45,515 bases of DNA from Acidobacteriaceae bacterium. Lineage in GTDB: Bacteria; Acidobacteriota; Terriglobia; Terriglobales; Acidobacteriaceae. The DNA is taken from positions 1-45,515 of the forward strand of contig JASHQQ010000186.1 of NCBI GenBank assembly GCA_030039035.1, written 5' to 3'. Under the pieces are notes generated by a model. The model made no database searches. It saw only the letters and a list, made by a program, of their open reading frames with translations, and was not told the origin of the DNA. Shown here in pieces: positions 23,876-33,040 of this stretch; within the stretch, counting starts at the first letter, position 1, and the number at the start of each line of letters is the position of its first letter. A program made the translations under genes and the position numbers.

Positions 23876-26725
23876 CTATTCTGCCGGCGCCGAGCGCACC
23901 AGAGTGACCGGGCCCAGCAAGCCCGAGGGCAGCGGATGCAGATTCTCCATGTTCTGAGGAACAAAGCGCATGCCGTAGCGGTCCCAAAGGAGCCGGTAAT
24001 CGGGCAATGCCTTGCCGGCCAGCTCGTTGATGGCGGTATTGCCAACCACGATGCGCAACCCGTTGCTGCCTTCATGGACGAAACGGGTCACGTCGATCCG
24101 GTACGGCGGACGCCACACCACGCCGGCCTGCTGGCCGTTGACGAAGACCTCCGCCGCCTCGCGAACGGGCGCATCGAGATAGGCCTTCATGTTGTTTTGA
24201 CCCGGCGGCGACGGAAGCGGCCGCGGCGACGCCTGGCCGAAGTCGAGCAGGATCTTCGCGTCGGCGCCCAGTTTGCCGGGATCGAGCTCGAAGCTTTTCT
24301 CGTACGTTGCCACGCCGGAAAAATATTTCGTCTTCACGTCGTCCGCCCACGAGGCCAGACGGTCGATGTTTTCCGCGATTCCGGTTTCGCCGAAAGCCAC
24401 TTTCCATGGGCCCGAGAGATCTTCGAGGACGGATTCCGGTCGCTTCGGCGTTGACGCGCCGGGCTCAGCCGCATCGGAGAAAAAGATCAGCTTCGATTCG
24501 TAGGGCGCGAGATCGAGGTCGATGCTGTGCGGATCGGCGACCCCGATAACTTGCCCCGTGAAAGCGTCCCACGTCTCGGCGTGCGCCGCCGCATCGCGAA
24601 ATGCGGCGGTTGTCTTCGCGGGCTGGTTGGAGGTGTTGGCTACGAAGTAGAGATCGCCGCCCGCAAGCTTGCGATGGATGAATCCGATCTGCGGCGCGGG
24701 CGGAGTGAGGACCATGTCGGGCCTGGCGAGCTTTTTGAGCGCGGCGCCGAGCTGGGTTTCGTCTTCGAGGAATTGCGCCGTGGCGATGTTCGAATGAAAG
24801 AGCTCGGCGGAGAGTTGCTTGAGGTGCGAAGAGTCTTCTTCGGCGTGCATCAGGCCGGGCGCCGTAGCGGGCACGCGCTTCGTCGCGATCACGATTCCGC
24901 CTTTGCGCGCAAAGTCGAGGATCTTTTCGTAAGTTGCAACCGGGACCCTGTCCACGTCAGGAAGGACGAGCACGCGATAAGGGATTCCGACGCTGTCGAT
25001 CGCGTCGGCGTCGATGAAGTCGAGGTTGAAGCCGGCGTCGAGGATCTGCGCGATAACGTGTTGGCCGAGGTAATGGCCCATCGATTCGTCGATGGTGACG
25101 TTGGAGCCGGATTCGTCGAAGCCGGCCGCCGAGGTGGGCGACCGGCGTCGCTCCGGGCGCACGATGAAATTCGACCACACGTCGTCGTTGGGCAGCAGCA
25201 GCGCAACGTCGTTGGCGGGCTGGCCCTGGCGCAGCGCGAAGCTCACGCGCTGCAGACAGGCGGTGAGATCGTGCATCGCGAAAAACCAGGGATTGTGCGC
25301 GTTGAATACAGCGGCGGCATACATGCGCCAGCCGGGCTCGCCGGCCGAGGGCGGCGAGTAGGGCCAGCCGTGGCCGACGAGCTGGTTGATTCCCTGCAGG
25401 AAATGCAGGTCGGCCTCGGCCTTCATGTCCAGCGGCGTGGCGCGGAAAGCGGGCGAATCGAGCCAGGTCCAGGTTTCCGACGAGATGACGGGGCGATGGA
25501 AAAGATGGCCGGCGGATGCGGCCCAGCGCGTATCGGAGAATTCGCGCCACATCAGGAACGTGGCCTTGCCTTCGCCTTCGATCAGATCGGCGTAGCGATT
25601 GCTCGACAGCGTGACCGGCGGGAATCCGTAGGTTTGCGAACGCAACAGTGTGTGATGCTCCTGTGCCCAGGCACGCAAAGGCTCGAGGTAGTTTTCGTTG
25701 GCCAGCTCGGTGAGCGTTCTGCCCCAATCGTGGCGAACGGCGGCGGTGCCGGGACCGGCGTTCATCACCAGAGCGGGCAGATGGGGCCGCAGGTCGTAGC
25801 CGCGGCGCTTCTGGAATTCGGCGAGCAGCGCGGGCGTCCAGTCGGAGGCGTAGTCCTCGAGGCTGTCGGAGAAGATGGCGTACGGCGGATGGTCGCCGAA
25901 GGCCGAAAGCAGCGGCTCGCCGACAAAGCGCAGATGGGTTTCGAGGGCGGCGCGATCGTAGTGGTCGAGAACGAAGCCTTCGGCGCCGACCGAGGGCCGC
26001 TTGACCATCATGCCGGTGCGGCTGGAAATGAAGACGAGCAGCGTGCGCGGCTGGGAATCGGGTGCAAGCGTGTACCAGCCGGTGACGGGAGGGTCGACCG
26101 GCTGCGGCGTTTCACTCGTGGACGCGAAGGCTTTGGGCGCCGACGAGCCGGATATGAGGAACGCGGAGATCAGTTCCTCGCCCTGGTCGATGTACGGCTC
26201 CTGGACCCTTGTTTCGCCGCCCGCGACCGGGACGGTTTCAACGCGCAACTTGCCGGCTGCTTGTGTAACGGGAATCTCCGGGCCGCCATACGGCCAGCCG
26301 CTGCAAAGCGTGATGTCGATGCGAAGCCCGAGCCGGCGCGCTTCTTCGTTGGCCCAGCGCAGCGCGTCGAGGTGTTCCGCGGAGAGATAGGGCGTGTTAT
26401 GGAACCCGGTCGCCGGATCGTCGAGCGCGAGCGGATAGAGATTGGCGACCTCGACGCCGCCGATGCCGGCCGATTTCATCTGTTCGAGCTCGCGCGTGAT
26501 CTCGGGCTTCGTGGCCGCGGGGCCGAACCACCACCAGCGCATCATGATGCGGCTGGAGTCCGGCGGATGGGCGAATTGGCGGTGCAATTCCCCAAGGCTT
26601 GCGGGCGCCTGAGCGGCCGATCGTTGGCCCGGCGCAAGGAGCAGGGCCGGGAGCCAAAGGCAGGTCCACAATCTGCCTGCGAGAGTCCGAAGACGGCGAC
26701 ATCCCGAGCACGAATCTGCGATCAC
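23876..26725 (-). CDS. GH106-type alpha-L-rhamnosidase (949 aa)
   Basis: Starts at a GTG (26725) behind AGGAGG (7 nt); the ATG 33 codons upstream has no site. The N-terminus is a signal peptide (LWTCLWLPALLLAPGQRSAAQA). The catalytic region has GH106-like blocks: RIMMRWWWFGPAATKPEI, GIGGVEVANLYPL, DITLCSGWPYGGPEI, SLEDYASDWTPALLAEF and VISSETWTW. A C-terminal GH2-like sugar-binding beta-sandwich ends the protein (EVFVNGQQAGVVWRPPYRIDV, PSGLLGPVTLV). GH106 enzymes cleave terminal alpha-L-rhamnose, for instance from rhamnogalacturonan II or pectin. It is probably periplasmic. Divergent from a second GH106 gene; the pair share architecture but little close sequence. Confidence 0.85.
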   Translation of the reverse strand: MIADSCSGCRRLRTLAGRLWTCLWLPALLLAPGQRSAAQAPASLGELHRQFAHPPDSSRIMMRWWWFGPAATKPEITRELEQMKSAGIGGVEVANLYPLALDDPATGFHNTPYLSAEHLDALRWANEEARRLGLRIDITLCSGWPYGGPEIPVTQAAGKLRVETVPVAGGETRVQEPYIDQGEELISAFLISGSSAPKAFASTSETPQPVDPPVTGWYTLAPDSQPRTLLVFISSRTGMMVKRPSVGAEGFVLDHYDRAALETHLRFVGEPLLSAFGDHPPYAIFSDSLEDYASDWTPALLAEFQKRRGYDLRPHLPALVMNAGPGTAAVRHDWGRTLTELANENYLEPLRAWAQEHHTLLRSQTYGFPPVTLSSNRYADLIEGEGKATFLMWREFSDTRWAASAGHLFHRPVISSETWTWLDSPAFRATPLDMKAEADLHFLQGINQLVGHGWPYSPPSAGEPGWRMYAAAVFNAHNPWFFAMHDLTACLQRVSFALRQGQPANDVALLLPNDDVWSNFIVRPERRRSPTSAAGFDESGSNVTIDESMGHYLGQHVIAQILDAGFNLDFIDADAIDSVGIPYRVLVLPDVDRVPVATYEKILDFARKGGIVIATKRVPATAPGLMHAEEDSSHLKQLSAELFHSNIATAQFLEDETQLGAALKKLARPDMVLTPPAPQIGFIHRKLAGGDLYFVANTSNQPAKTTAAFRDAAAHAETWDAFTGQVIGVADPHSIDLDLAPYESKLIFFSDAAEPGASTPKRPESVLEDLSGPWKVAFGETGIAENIDRLASWADDVKTKYFSGVATYEKSFELDPGKLGADAKILLDFGQASPRPLPSPPGQNNMKAYLDAPVREAAEVFVNGQQAGVVWRPPYRIDVTRFVHEGSNGLRIVVGNTAINELAGKALPDYRLLWDRYGMRFVPQNMENLHPLPSGLLGPVTLVRSAPAE

Positions 26726-26984
26726 GATCGAACCTCCTGCGCCTGGTGCGCCGCGAAGCCGGCTGTATTCTTCCGGGATTCGACCGGCGCGTTCCTTCAT
26801 AGCAGAAGGGACAAAAGAACGCAAAGTTCCGATGGGAAGATTTTTTCCCTTTCGAATATTGGGCCCTGCGTGTTAAGGTACTTGCGCTCAAAAAGCTTCT
26901 GTGCGCTTGCCGCCTGCGAAGCTGGCCGCGGCAGCGGCTTTCGCCTGTAATCCTTGCAAACGGCTCAGAACAAAGGAGAAATAA
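26726..26984. other. Divergent control region between the two GH106 genes
   Basis: 259 bp holding the promoters of both rhamnosidase genes. It contains an A/T-rich core (about 26815-26865). I could not settle on specific boxes, and no operator symmetry was found. Confidence 0.45.
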
Positions 26985-29900
26985 ATGACACTCCGGGCAA
27001 TCAAGTCAATCACTCTCGGCGTTGCGCTGATTTTTGCTTTCGCCGCCGCGCAGGCGCAGACGGCGCCCGCCACCGGGGCAAAAACGCCCCCGTCCGCTCC
27101 CGCTGCGCAAGGCGCGGACCCGCTGCGAAGCGGTTTCGAGAATCCGCCCAACGGCGCGCGGCCGCGGGTGTGGTGGCACTGGATGAACGGAAACATCTCC
27201 AAGGAGGGGATCCGGCTGGATCTCGAGTGGATGCATCGCGCGGGGCTGGGCGGATTCCAGAACTTCGATGCCGCATTGTCGACGCCGCTGGTGGTGCCGC
27301 ACCGGCTGGTTTACATGACGCCGGAGTGGAAGGACGCCTTCAAGTCCGCGATCACTCTCGGCGATCAGCTCGGATTCGAGATGGCCATCGCCGGATCGCC
27401 GGGATGGAGCGAGTCGGGCGGGCCGTGGGTACCGCCCGCCAACGGCATGAAAAAGTACGTCTGGAGCGCGACCGAAGTGAAAGGCGGCGAGCCGTTCTCC
27501 GGCACCCTCGCGCATCCGCCGGGCAACACCGGCGCATTCCAGAATATGACGATTCACGACGAGCTCGGAGCGCCTCCGGGAGCGAAGGCGCCGCCCCAGT
27601 TCTACGCCGATTCGGTCGTGATCGCCTACAAGAAAGCCTCGAGCGACGTGACGATGGATTCGCTGCACCCGAAGATGAGCGCCAGCGGCGGCAATCCCGA
27701 TTATGCGATGCTGACCGACGGCGATCTGGAAAAGACCACCAAGGTTCCGATTCCCGAAGCCACAGGGCAAAGCGCATGGATCGAATATGAGTTCGATCAG
27801 CCGCAGACGATCCGCGCCATCACCTATGTCACCGTGGATCCCGGCGAAATTGCGGCCATGATTGGCGGAATGGGTACTCCGGACAAGGCTTTGGAAGCGA
27901 GCGACGATGGGCAGAACTGGCGTGTTGTGGCGAAGCTCTCCGTCGGAGACGCGCCCGAGCACACTGTCTCGTTCGCGCCGGTGACGGCCAGGTATTTCCG
28001 CTTTACGCTGACGCGCACGCCGCCGCCGCCGCTTCCCGACTGGGCGCAGGGCCTGAACCCGGCGGATTTCGGCTTCAAGCTGCCGCCCAAGCCGACCGAT
28101 TATGAGATCGCCGAGCTGGTGCTGCATCCCGGCGCGCGCGTGAATCAGTGGGAAGAAAAGGCGGCCTTCACATCGCCGGAAGACCTCTATTCGCTGGCCA
28201 CGCCACATTTCGACGCGAGCGATGCGATCGCCAAATCCGACGTGATCGACCTGACTTCGAAGATGCATTCCGACGGCACGCTCGACTGGACGCCGCCGCC
28301 CGGCGACTGGGTGGTGCTGCGCTTCGGCTATTCGCTGCTGGGGATCACCAATCACCCGGCAACCGCGGAAGCCACGGGCCTGGAAGTGGACAAGATGAAT
28401 GCCAAGGATGTGCGGCAGTATTTCGAGACCTATCTCGACAGCTACAAGAACACGGTAGGCGCCGACGAAATGGGCAACAAAGGCATCCGCTACGTGATCA
28501 ACGATAGCTGGGAAGCCGGATCGCAGAACTGGACCGACGCCATGATCGCGGACTTCAAGCGTCTGCGCGGCTACGATCCCACGCCCTGGATGCCGGTGCT
28601 GACCGGGCAGATCGTCGAGAGCTCCGAGGCGAGCGACAAGTTCCTGTGGGACTTCCGCAAGACGATCGCCGACCTGATTGCCGACGAGCACTATGGGGTG
28701 CTGGAGGCCGTATTGCATGAGCACGGCATGGGGCACTACGGCGAGTCGCACGAAGAAGGACGCGCCTTTGTGGCCGACGGCATGGAGGTGAAGAAGTTCA
28801 ACGAGGTGCCGATGAGCGCCTTCTGGACGCAGACTCCGGGAACGTTCCACGAGCAGTACGGCTACAACGCCGACGATCGCGAATCGGCCTCGGTGGGTCA
28901 CATTTATGGGCAGAATCTGGCGGCGGCCGAGTCGATGACGGCAGCGGCGGCGCCGTGGGCGTGGTCGCCGGCGACGCTCAAGCCGACGGCCGACATGGAA
29001 TTCCTGAACGGCATCAACCGCTTTGTGATTCACGAGTCGGCGCACCAGCCGCTGGTGGGCAAGGCGCCGGGCATGACGCTGGGACCGTTCGGGCAATGGT
29101 TCAACCGCAACGAGACGTGGGCCGAGCAGGCCCATACATGGATCGACTACCTTGCCCGCACCAGTTTTCTGCTGCAGCAGGGGCACTTCGGCGCGGATGT
29201 CATCTACTTCTACGGCGAAGACTCGAACCTGACCGCGATCTTCGGCGATCACTCGCCGGACGTCCCTGCCGGTTACGGCTTCGACTACGTGAACGCGGAC
29301 GCGCTGATTCACGAGCTCAGCGTCTCCGATGGCCGCATCGTGACGAAGAGCGGCATGAACTACCGCATCCTGGGCCTTGACAAGTACAGCATCCACATGT
29401 CGCTGCCGGTGCTGAAGGCCATTCACAAGCTGGTCGAGGATGGCGCCGTGGTCGCGGGGCCGAAGCCGATCGACGATCCCAGCCTGGCCGACAGTGAAAG
29501 CGAGTTCCACCAGTTGAACGAAGAGCTCTTCGGCGATGGGACGGGCGTTCACAAGGCAGGCAAGGGAACCGTGTACTCGGGGCAGAACGTCGCCGACGCG
29601 CTTCTGGCCATGGAAGTCGCGCCCGACTTCGAATACACCAGGCCGGAGAGCGACACCGACCTGCGCTTCCTGCATCGCAAGCTGGCGGGCGGCGACCTGT
29701 ACTTCGTCGACAACCGCAGCAATCGCTACGAAAACGTGGATGCGACCTTCCGCGTGGCGGGCAAGGCGCCGGATCTGTGGTACGCCGAGACCGGCGAGAC
29801 CGAGCCGGCATCGTACAGGATCGCCGATGGCCGCACGACGGTTCCGTTGAAGCTCGAACCGTGGGGCACGGTCTTCGTGGTCTTCCGCAAGCCGACCACG

Positions 29901-30455
29901 GCGACCGGGCGCACCGTTCCCGCGAAGGTCGAAACCGATCTGGCGACGGTGGAAGGCGATTGGAAGATCGGCTTCCAGCCCGACCGCGGCGCACCTGCTT
30001 CGATCACCGTGGACAAGCTGGAGAGCTGGACGGATAACTCCGACGCGGGCGTGAAGTATTTCTCCGGCGCCGGCACTTACACAAAAACGATCGACGCGCC
30101 GGCCGACTGGTTCAGGAAGGGCGCGCATTTATGGATCGACCTCGGCGACGTGAAGAACCTGGCCGAGGTGACGGTGAACGGCAAAGACCTGGGCGTGGTG
30201 TGGCACACGCCCTATCGCGTGGATGTGACCGGCGTGCTGAAGCCGGGCGCGAACGAGGTCTCGTTCAAGGTGATCAACGCGTGGGTGAACCGGCTTATCG
30301 GCGACCAGCAGCCGGGCGTAACGAATCCGATCACCTTTGCCGATGTGAAGCCCTACCGCGCCAACTCGCCGCTGCTGCCATCGGGGCTGCTGGGCCCGGT
30401 GAAGGTGATTTCGATCAGCACGGAGGGAGGCGCGAGCGCGGCGTCGGGCCGCTGA
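26985..30455 (+). CDS. GH106-type alpha-L-rhamnosidase (1156 aa)
   Basis: A large secreted enzyme with signal peptide (MTLRAIKSITLGVALIFAFA, AQAQ cleavage). GH106 blocks: RPRVWWHWMNGNISKEGI (about 58-75), GLGGFQNFDA, IAGSPGWSESGGPWVPP, NDSWEAGSQNWTDAMI, YGESHEEGRAFVADGMEV and INRFVIHESAHQPL. Conserved Glu residues in the SWEAGS, SHEEG and HESAH segments are candidates for the Ca-dependent inverting mechanism. An internal beta domain (about 260-370) and a C-terminal GH2-like sandwich (VTVNGKDLGVVWHTPYRVDV) flank the core. Length and order fit the BT_0986-like branch. The ribosome site is AAAGGAG, 8 nt. It probably removes rhamnose from a complex glycan in the periplasm. Confidence 0.88.
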   Translation: MTLRAIKSITLGVALIFAFAAAQAQTAPATGAKTPPSAPAAQGADPLRSGFENPPNGARPRVWWHWMNGNISKEGIRLDLEWMHRAGLGGFQNFDAALSTPLVVPHRLVYMTPEWKDAFKSAITLGDQLGFEMAIAGSPGWSESGGPWVPPANGMKKYVWSATEVKGGEPFSGTLAHPPGNTGAFQNMTIHDELGAPPGAKAPPQFYADSVVIAYKKASSDVTMDSLHPKMSASGGNPDYAMLTDGDLEKTTKVPIPEATGQSAWIEYEFDQPQTIRAITYVTVDPGEIAAMIGGMGTPDKALEASDDGQNWRVVAKLSVGDAPEHTVSFAPVTARYFRFTLTRTPPPPLPDWAQGLNPADFGFKLPPKPTDYEIAELVLHPGARVNQWEEKAAFTSPEDLYSLATPHFDASDAIAKSDVIDLTSKMHSDGTLDWTPPPGDWVVLRFGYSLLGITNHPATAEATGLEVDKMNAKDVRQYFETYLDSYKNTVGADEMGNKGIRYVINDSWEAGSQNWTDAMIADFKRLRGYDPTPWMPVLTGQIVESSEASDKFLWDFRKTIADLIADEHYGVLEAVLHEHGMGHYGESHEEGRAFVADGMEVKKFNEVPMSAFWTQTPGTFHEQYGYNADDRESASVGHIYGQNLAAAESMTAAAAPWAWSPATLKPTADMEFLNGINRFVIHESAHQPLVGKAPGMTLGPFGQWFNRNETWAEQAHTWIDYLARTSFLLQQGHFGADVIYFYGEDSNLTAIFGDHSPDVPAGYGFDYVNADALIHELSVSDGRIVTKSGMNYRILGLDKYSIHMSLPVLKAIHKLVEDGAVVAGPKPIDDPSLADSESEFHQLNEELFGDGTGVHKAGKGTVYSGQNVADALLAMEVAPDFEYTRPESDTDLRFLHRKLAGGDLYFVDNRSNRYENVDATFRVAGKAPDLWYAETGETEPASYRIADGRTTVPLKLEPWGTVFVVFRKPTTATGRTVPAKVETDLATVEGDWKIGFQPDRGAPASITVDKLESWTDNSDAGVKYFSGAGTYTKTIDAPADWFRKGAHLWIDLGDVKNLAEVTVNGKDLGVVWHTPYRVDVTGVLKPGANEVSFKVINAWVNRLIGDQQPGVTNPITFADVKPYRANSPLLPSGLLGPVKVISISTEGGASAASGR

Positions 30456-30479
30456 GTCTCTGGCAACGTAACTTCGCCC

Positions 30480-30521
30480 CCACCCTTGCGGCAGGAACAA
30501 AGCCGCAAGGATGGGGCACCC
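30480..30521 (+). repeat. Intergenic palindrome, subclass B
   Basis: Arms CCACCCTTGCGGC and GCCGCAAGGATGG (one mismatch) around a 9-nt loop, then GGCACCC. Its loop start (aggaacaa) is shared with the degenerate copy at 32964. It follows the GH106 stop by 25 bp. Confidence 0.8.
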
Positions 30522-30698
30522 GGCTGAAATTCGTTCCGATCCTGAAAGAGCCGGCCGCATCGTCCCTGGCGGTGCGGCTTTTTCTTGCGCTCAGCGGCTC
30601 GAATCATTCCCATGCCTGCACCCTTTATCTCTTCCTGTCGATTCTGTGTAAGAAATCCCCGGCGCCGACGACTACCTTCATCTGGGAGAGCCCGTTGG

Positions 30699-31043
30699 GT
30701 GGCCGATCAGGACGAGTCATACAACGAAGCAGTCGCTGCTCACGCGGCCGCCCTCGCTCGCGTCGCCCGAGCGTACGAAGCCGTTCCGGAAGAGCGTCGC
30801 GACCTGCTTCAGGAGATTCATATCGCCCTTTGGCGAAGCCTCTCCGGTTTCGATGGCCGCTGCTCGCATGCCCAGATCGGCCCGCTTCAACTTCGCCTCG
30901 GCATTTACCTGACAGCTTGCGTCCTGTTTTGCGTCGTCCTCGTGTACCTCAATCGCCTGGCGGCCAGGCGATTGCAGGCCCAGATCGACAAATTGGATGC
31001 GCTCCCGAAGATGCCGCGTCCGCCCGATGCGCAGAAGAATTGA
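30699..31043 (+). CDS. ECF-sigma region 2 fused to a membrane tail (probable deletion chimera)
   Basis: 114 residues from a GTG at 30699 (GGGAG, 10 nt). Residues 5-55 read as the start of an ECF sigma factor (YNEAVAAHAAALARVARAYE, RRDLLQEIHIALWRSLSGFDGRCS), up to region 2.2. Where TWVYRVAHN-like sequence and region 4 should follow, the chain switches to one membrane helix (LGIYLTACVLFCVVLVYLNRL) and a charged tail (RRLQAQIDKLDALPKM). The tail resembles the C-terminus of the small membrane protein usually encoded after such sigma genes. The simplest reading is an in-frame deletion that joined the two genes. It cannot be a working sigma factor, as the -35 recognition domain is absent. Confidence 0.6.
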   Translation: MADQDESYNEAVAAHAAALARVARAYEAVPEERRDLLQEIHIALWRSLSGFDGRCSHAQIGPLQLRLGIYLTACVLFCVVLVYLNRLAARRLQAQIDKLDALPKMPRPPDAQKN

Positions 31044-31110
31044 ACTCCGCCGCGGCTTCATTGGTTACCATCACTCTTGCATAGGCTCTTGGCCGGAAGG
31101 AGAATCCGGA

Positions 31111-32949
31111 ATGCCATTCAATTCAGTCCCGACCGCAATCAAATTCGGCTCCTCCATCACGCTGATTGTTTTGATTGGTCTCGCGCTGTTCGCACTTGCG
31201 CCCCGCTCCGCCTCGCCGCAGACGCAGGCAAGCCTCGCCGGCGACTACTCCGGGAGGCTCTCTTCGTTGCACCTCAAGCTGCACCTGAAGGCGGCGCCCG
31301 ACGGGTCGTTGTCCGGGACGCTCGACAGTCCCGATCAGGGCGCAAACGGCATCCCCTGCGCGGAATTTCATTTCGACGGCTCGAGCCTCAGCTTTACCGT
31401 TCCCTCCGTTCACGGCTCATGGACGGGAAAGATCTCCGCCGACGGCCGCACTTTATCCGGAACCTGGAACCAGGGAAGCCCGTTGCCTTTGGACTTCTCG
31501 CGCGATGCCTTCGTACCCGCGGCCAAGCCCTCGCGCGTCGACGGCTTCTGGCTCGGCGAGCTGCACGCAGGCAGCACCACCCTGCGCGTCCAGATCACCG
31601 TGAAGAGCGACGCCTCGGGCCGCGAGTTCTGCTCGCTCGACAGTCTCGATCAGGGCGCGATGGGTCTCGCATGCGACCACGTCGAATTCAAGGCTGGCAG
31701 TTTCTCGTTTGACGTGCCGTCCGTTCCCGGCCACGGTCATTGGGAGGGTACGCTCTCCGCCGACGGCAACACGCTCACGGGAACGTGGACTCAGGGTCAG
31801 CCGCTGCCGCTCACTTTCACTCGCCAGGCCACAGCGATTGGCGCCAAGCCTGTCCCGCCTCCGACGTACGACCCGGCCATGGCGCCCGTCTCCGCCGCGG
31901 ACCTCAAATCGGTGCTCGATCGCGATCTCGCCAAATCGCTGACCAGCGGCGAACTGGCGCCCTCGACCGGCATCGGCGTTTCCATCGGCGTGGTGGACCA
32001 CGGCGTGAGCCGTGTCTTCAGCTACGGGGCGGCCAAACCCGACTCGATCTTCGAGATCGGCTCGATGACCAAGACCTTCACCGGCCTCATCCTCGCCCAG
32101 ATGATCGCGCAGGGCAAAGTCAAGCCCGACGAGCCGGTGCGCGAGCTGCTCCCGCCCGGCACGGTTGCCAGGCCTTCAGGGCCGGAGATCACGCTCGTCG
32201 ATCTCGCCACGCAGCACTCCGGCCTGCCGCGTCTGCCCGACAACATGGATCCCGCCGATCAAAAGAACCCCTACGCCGACTACAGCCCGGAGAAGCTCTA
32301 CGCCTTTCTCAAGCAGCACGGCGTTGCCCGCCCGGCCGATGCCGGTTTCCTCTATAGCAATCTTGGCTTCGGGCTTCTGGGGCAGGCGCTGTCGGTGCGC
32401 GCCGGCGTTTCCTACGGAGAATTGCTGAAGGACGAAGTCACCGCGCCGTTAGGCCTGGCCGACACCACGATCGCGCTCTCGCCAGCACAGCAAAGCCGCT
32501 TTCTTCAGGCGCACGACGCGGATCTTCGACCCTCGAATCCGTGGGATTTGAACGCCGTATCCGGTGCGGGAGCGATCCGCTCCACCGCCGGCGACATGCT
32601 CGCCTATCTTGAAGCGCAGTTGCACCCGGAAAGCCTGAAGCCGAACCCGGGCCCCGACGCCGGCACCTTGCCCGAAGCCATCAACCTTTCGCATCAGTTG
32701 CGCGCCGACGCCATGGGCGGCATGCGCATCGGTTTCGCATGGATCTATCGCCCCGACACGGGCAACTATTGGCACAACGGCGCGACCGGAGGATACAGCT
32801 CGTATGGATTCTTCAATCCTCAGGGAGATTATGCGGCGGTTGTGCTGGTGAACCGGACGATCGGCAGGGAGGGCAGCTTCGCCGACCGGCTGGGGGAACA
32901 CATCAGCCAACGGCTTGCCGGAAAGCCGGCGATTTCGCTGACCGAGTGA
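31111..32949 (+). CDS. Beta-lactamase-fold serine hydrolase with two N-terminal beta repeats
   Basis: 612 residues from the ATG at 31111 (AAGGAGA, 8 nt). A signal peptide or anchor (residues 11-35) is followed by two homologous beta-rich repeats (about 43-131 and 144-237), each with a TLDSPDQG- or SLDSLDQG-type turn and a final LSGTWNQGSPLPL / LTGTWTQGQPLPL. The catalytic domain (about 262-600) has the class C motifs S318-M-T-K321, Y415-S-N417 and H555-N-G557. It is likely a D-aminopeptidase, esterase or penicillin-binding-type enzyme in the periplasm; true beta-lactamase activity cannot be claimed. The repeats look like the unnamed N-terminal module seen in many acidobacterial serine hydrolases (recall). 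Confidence 0.88.
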   Translation: MPFNSVPTAIKFGSSITLIVLIGLALFALAPRSASPQTQASLAGDYSGRLSSLHLKLHLKAAPDGSLSGTLDSPDQGANGIPCAEFHFDGSSLSFTVPSVHGSWTGKISADGRTLSGTWNQGSPLPLDFSRDAFVPAAKPSRVDGFWLGELHAGSTTLRVQITVKSDASGREFCSLDSLDQGAMGLACDHVEFKAGSFSFDVPSVPGHGHWEGTLSADGNTLTGTWTQGQPLPLTFTRQATAIGAKPVPPPTYDPAMAPVSAADLKSVLDRDLAKSLTSGELAPSTGIGVSIGVVDHGVSRVFSYGAAKPDSIFEIGSMTKTFTGLILAQMIAQGKVKPDEPVRELLPPGTVARPSGPEITLVDLATQHSGLPRLPDNMDPADQKNPYADYSPEKLYAFLKQHGVARPADAGFLYSNLGFGLLGQALSVRAGVSYGELLKDEVTAPLGLADTTIALSPAQQSRFLQAHDADLRPSNPWDLNAVSGAGAIRSTAGDMLAYLEAQLHPESLKPNPGPDAGTLPEAINLSHQLRADAMGGMRIGFAWIYRPDTGNYWHNGATGGYSSYGFFNPQGDYAAVVLVNRTIGREGSFADRLGEHISQRLAGKPAISLTE

Positions 32950-32963
32950 GGCACTGCGTTACG

Positions 32964-33012
32964 CCTCCCGCCCATGCGGCAGGAACAAGAACACCGCGAG
33001 GATGGGGCTCCC
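32964..33012 (+). repeat. Intergenic palindrome, subclass B, degenerate copy
   Basis: Imperfect relative of the 30480 element: same loop start (GCGGCAGGAACAA) and tail GGGGCTCCC, but several stem mismatches. It lies in the convergent gap between the serine hydrolase and cytochrome c genes. Confidence 0.6.
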
Positions 33013-33040
33013 GTGGGACCGAGAGTCACGGGCCATGGGT

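Noticed and set aside
24527..26950. An 807-codon open frame antisense to the first GH106 gene
   Set aside because: Shadow of a GC-rich gene; composition is low complexity and no family is recognisable.
27006..30128. A 1040-codon open frame antisense to the second GH106 gene
   Set aside because: It mirrors the codon bias of the real gene on the other strand; the translation is arginine/histidine rich, with no domain, signal or ribosome site.
30480..30521. Simple rho-independent terminator
   Set aside because: The stem is strong but no T-run follows, and near-identical elements occur in other gene contexts on either strand; it is better treated as a dispersed repeat.
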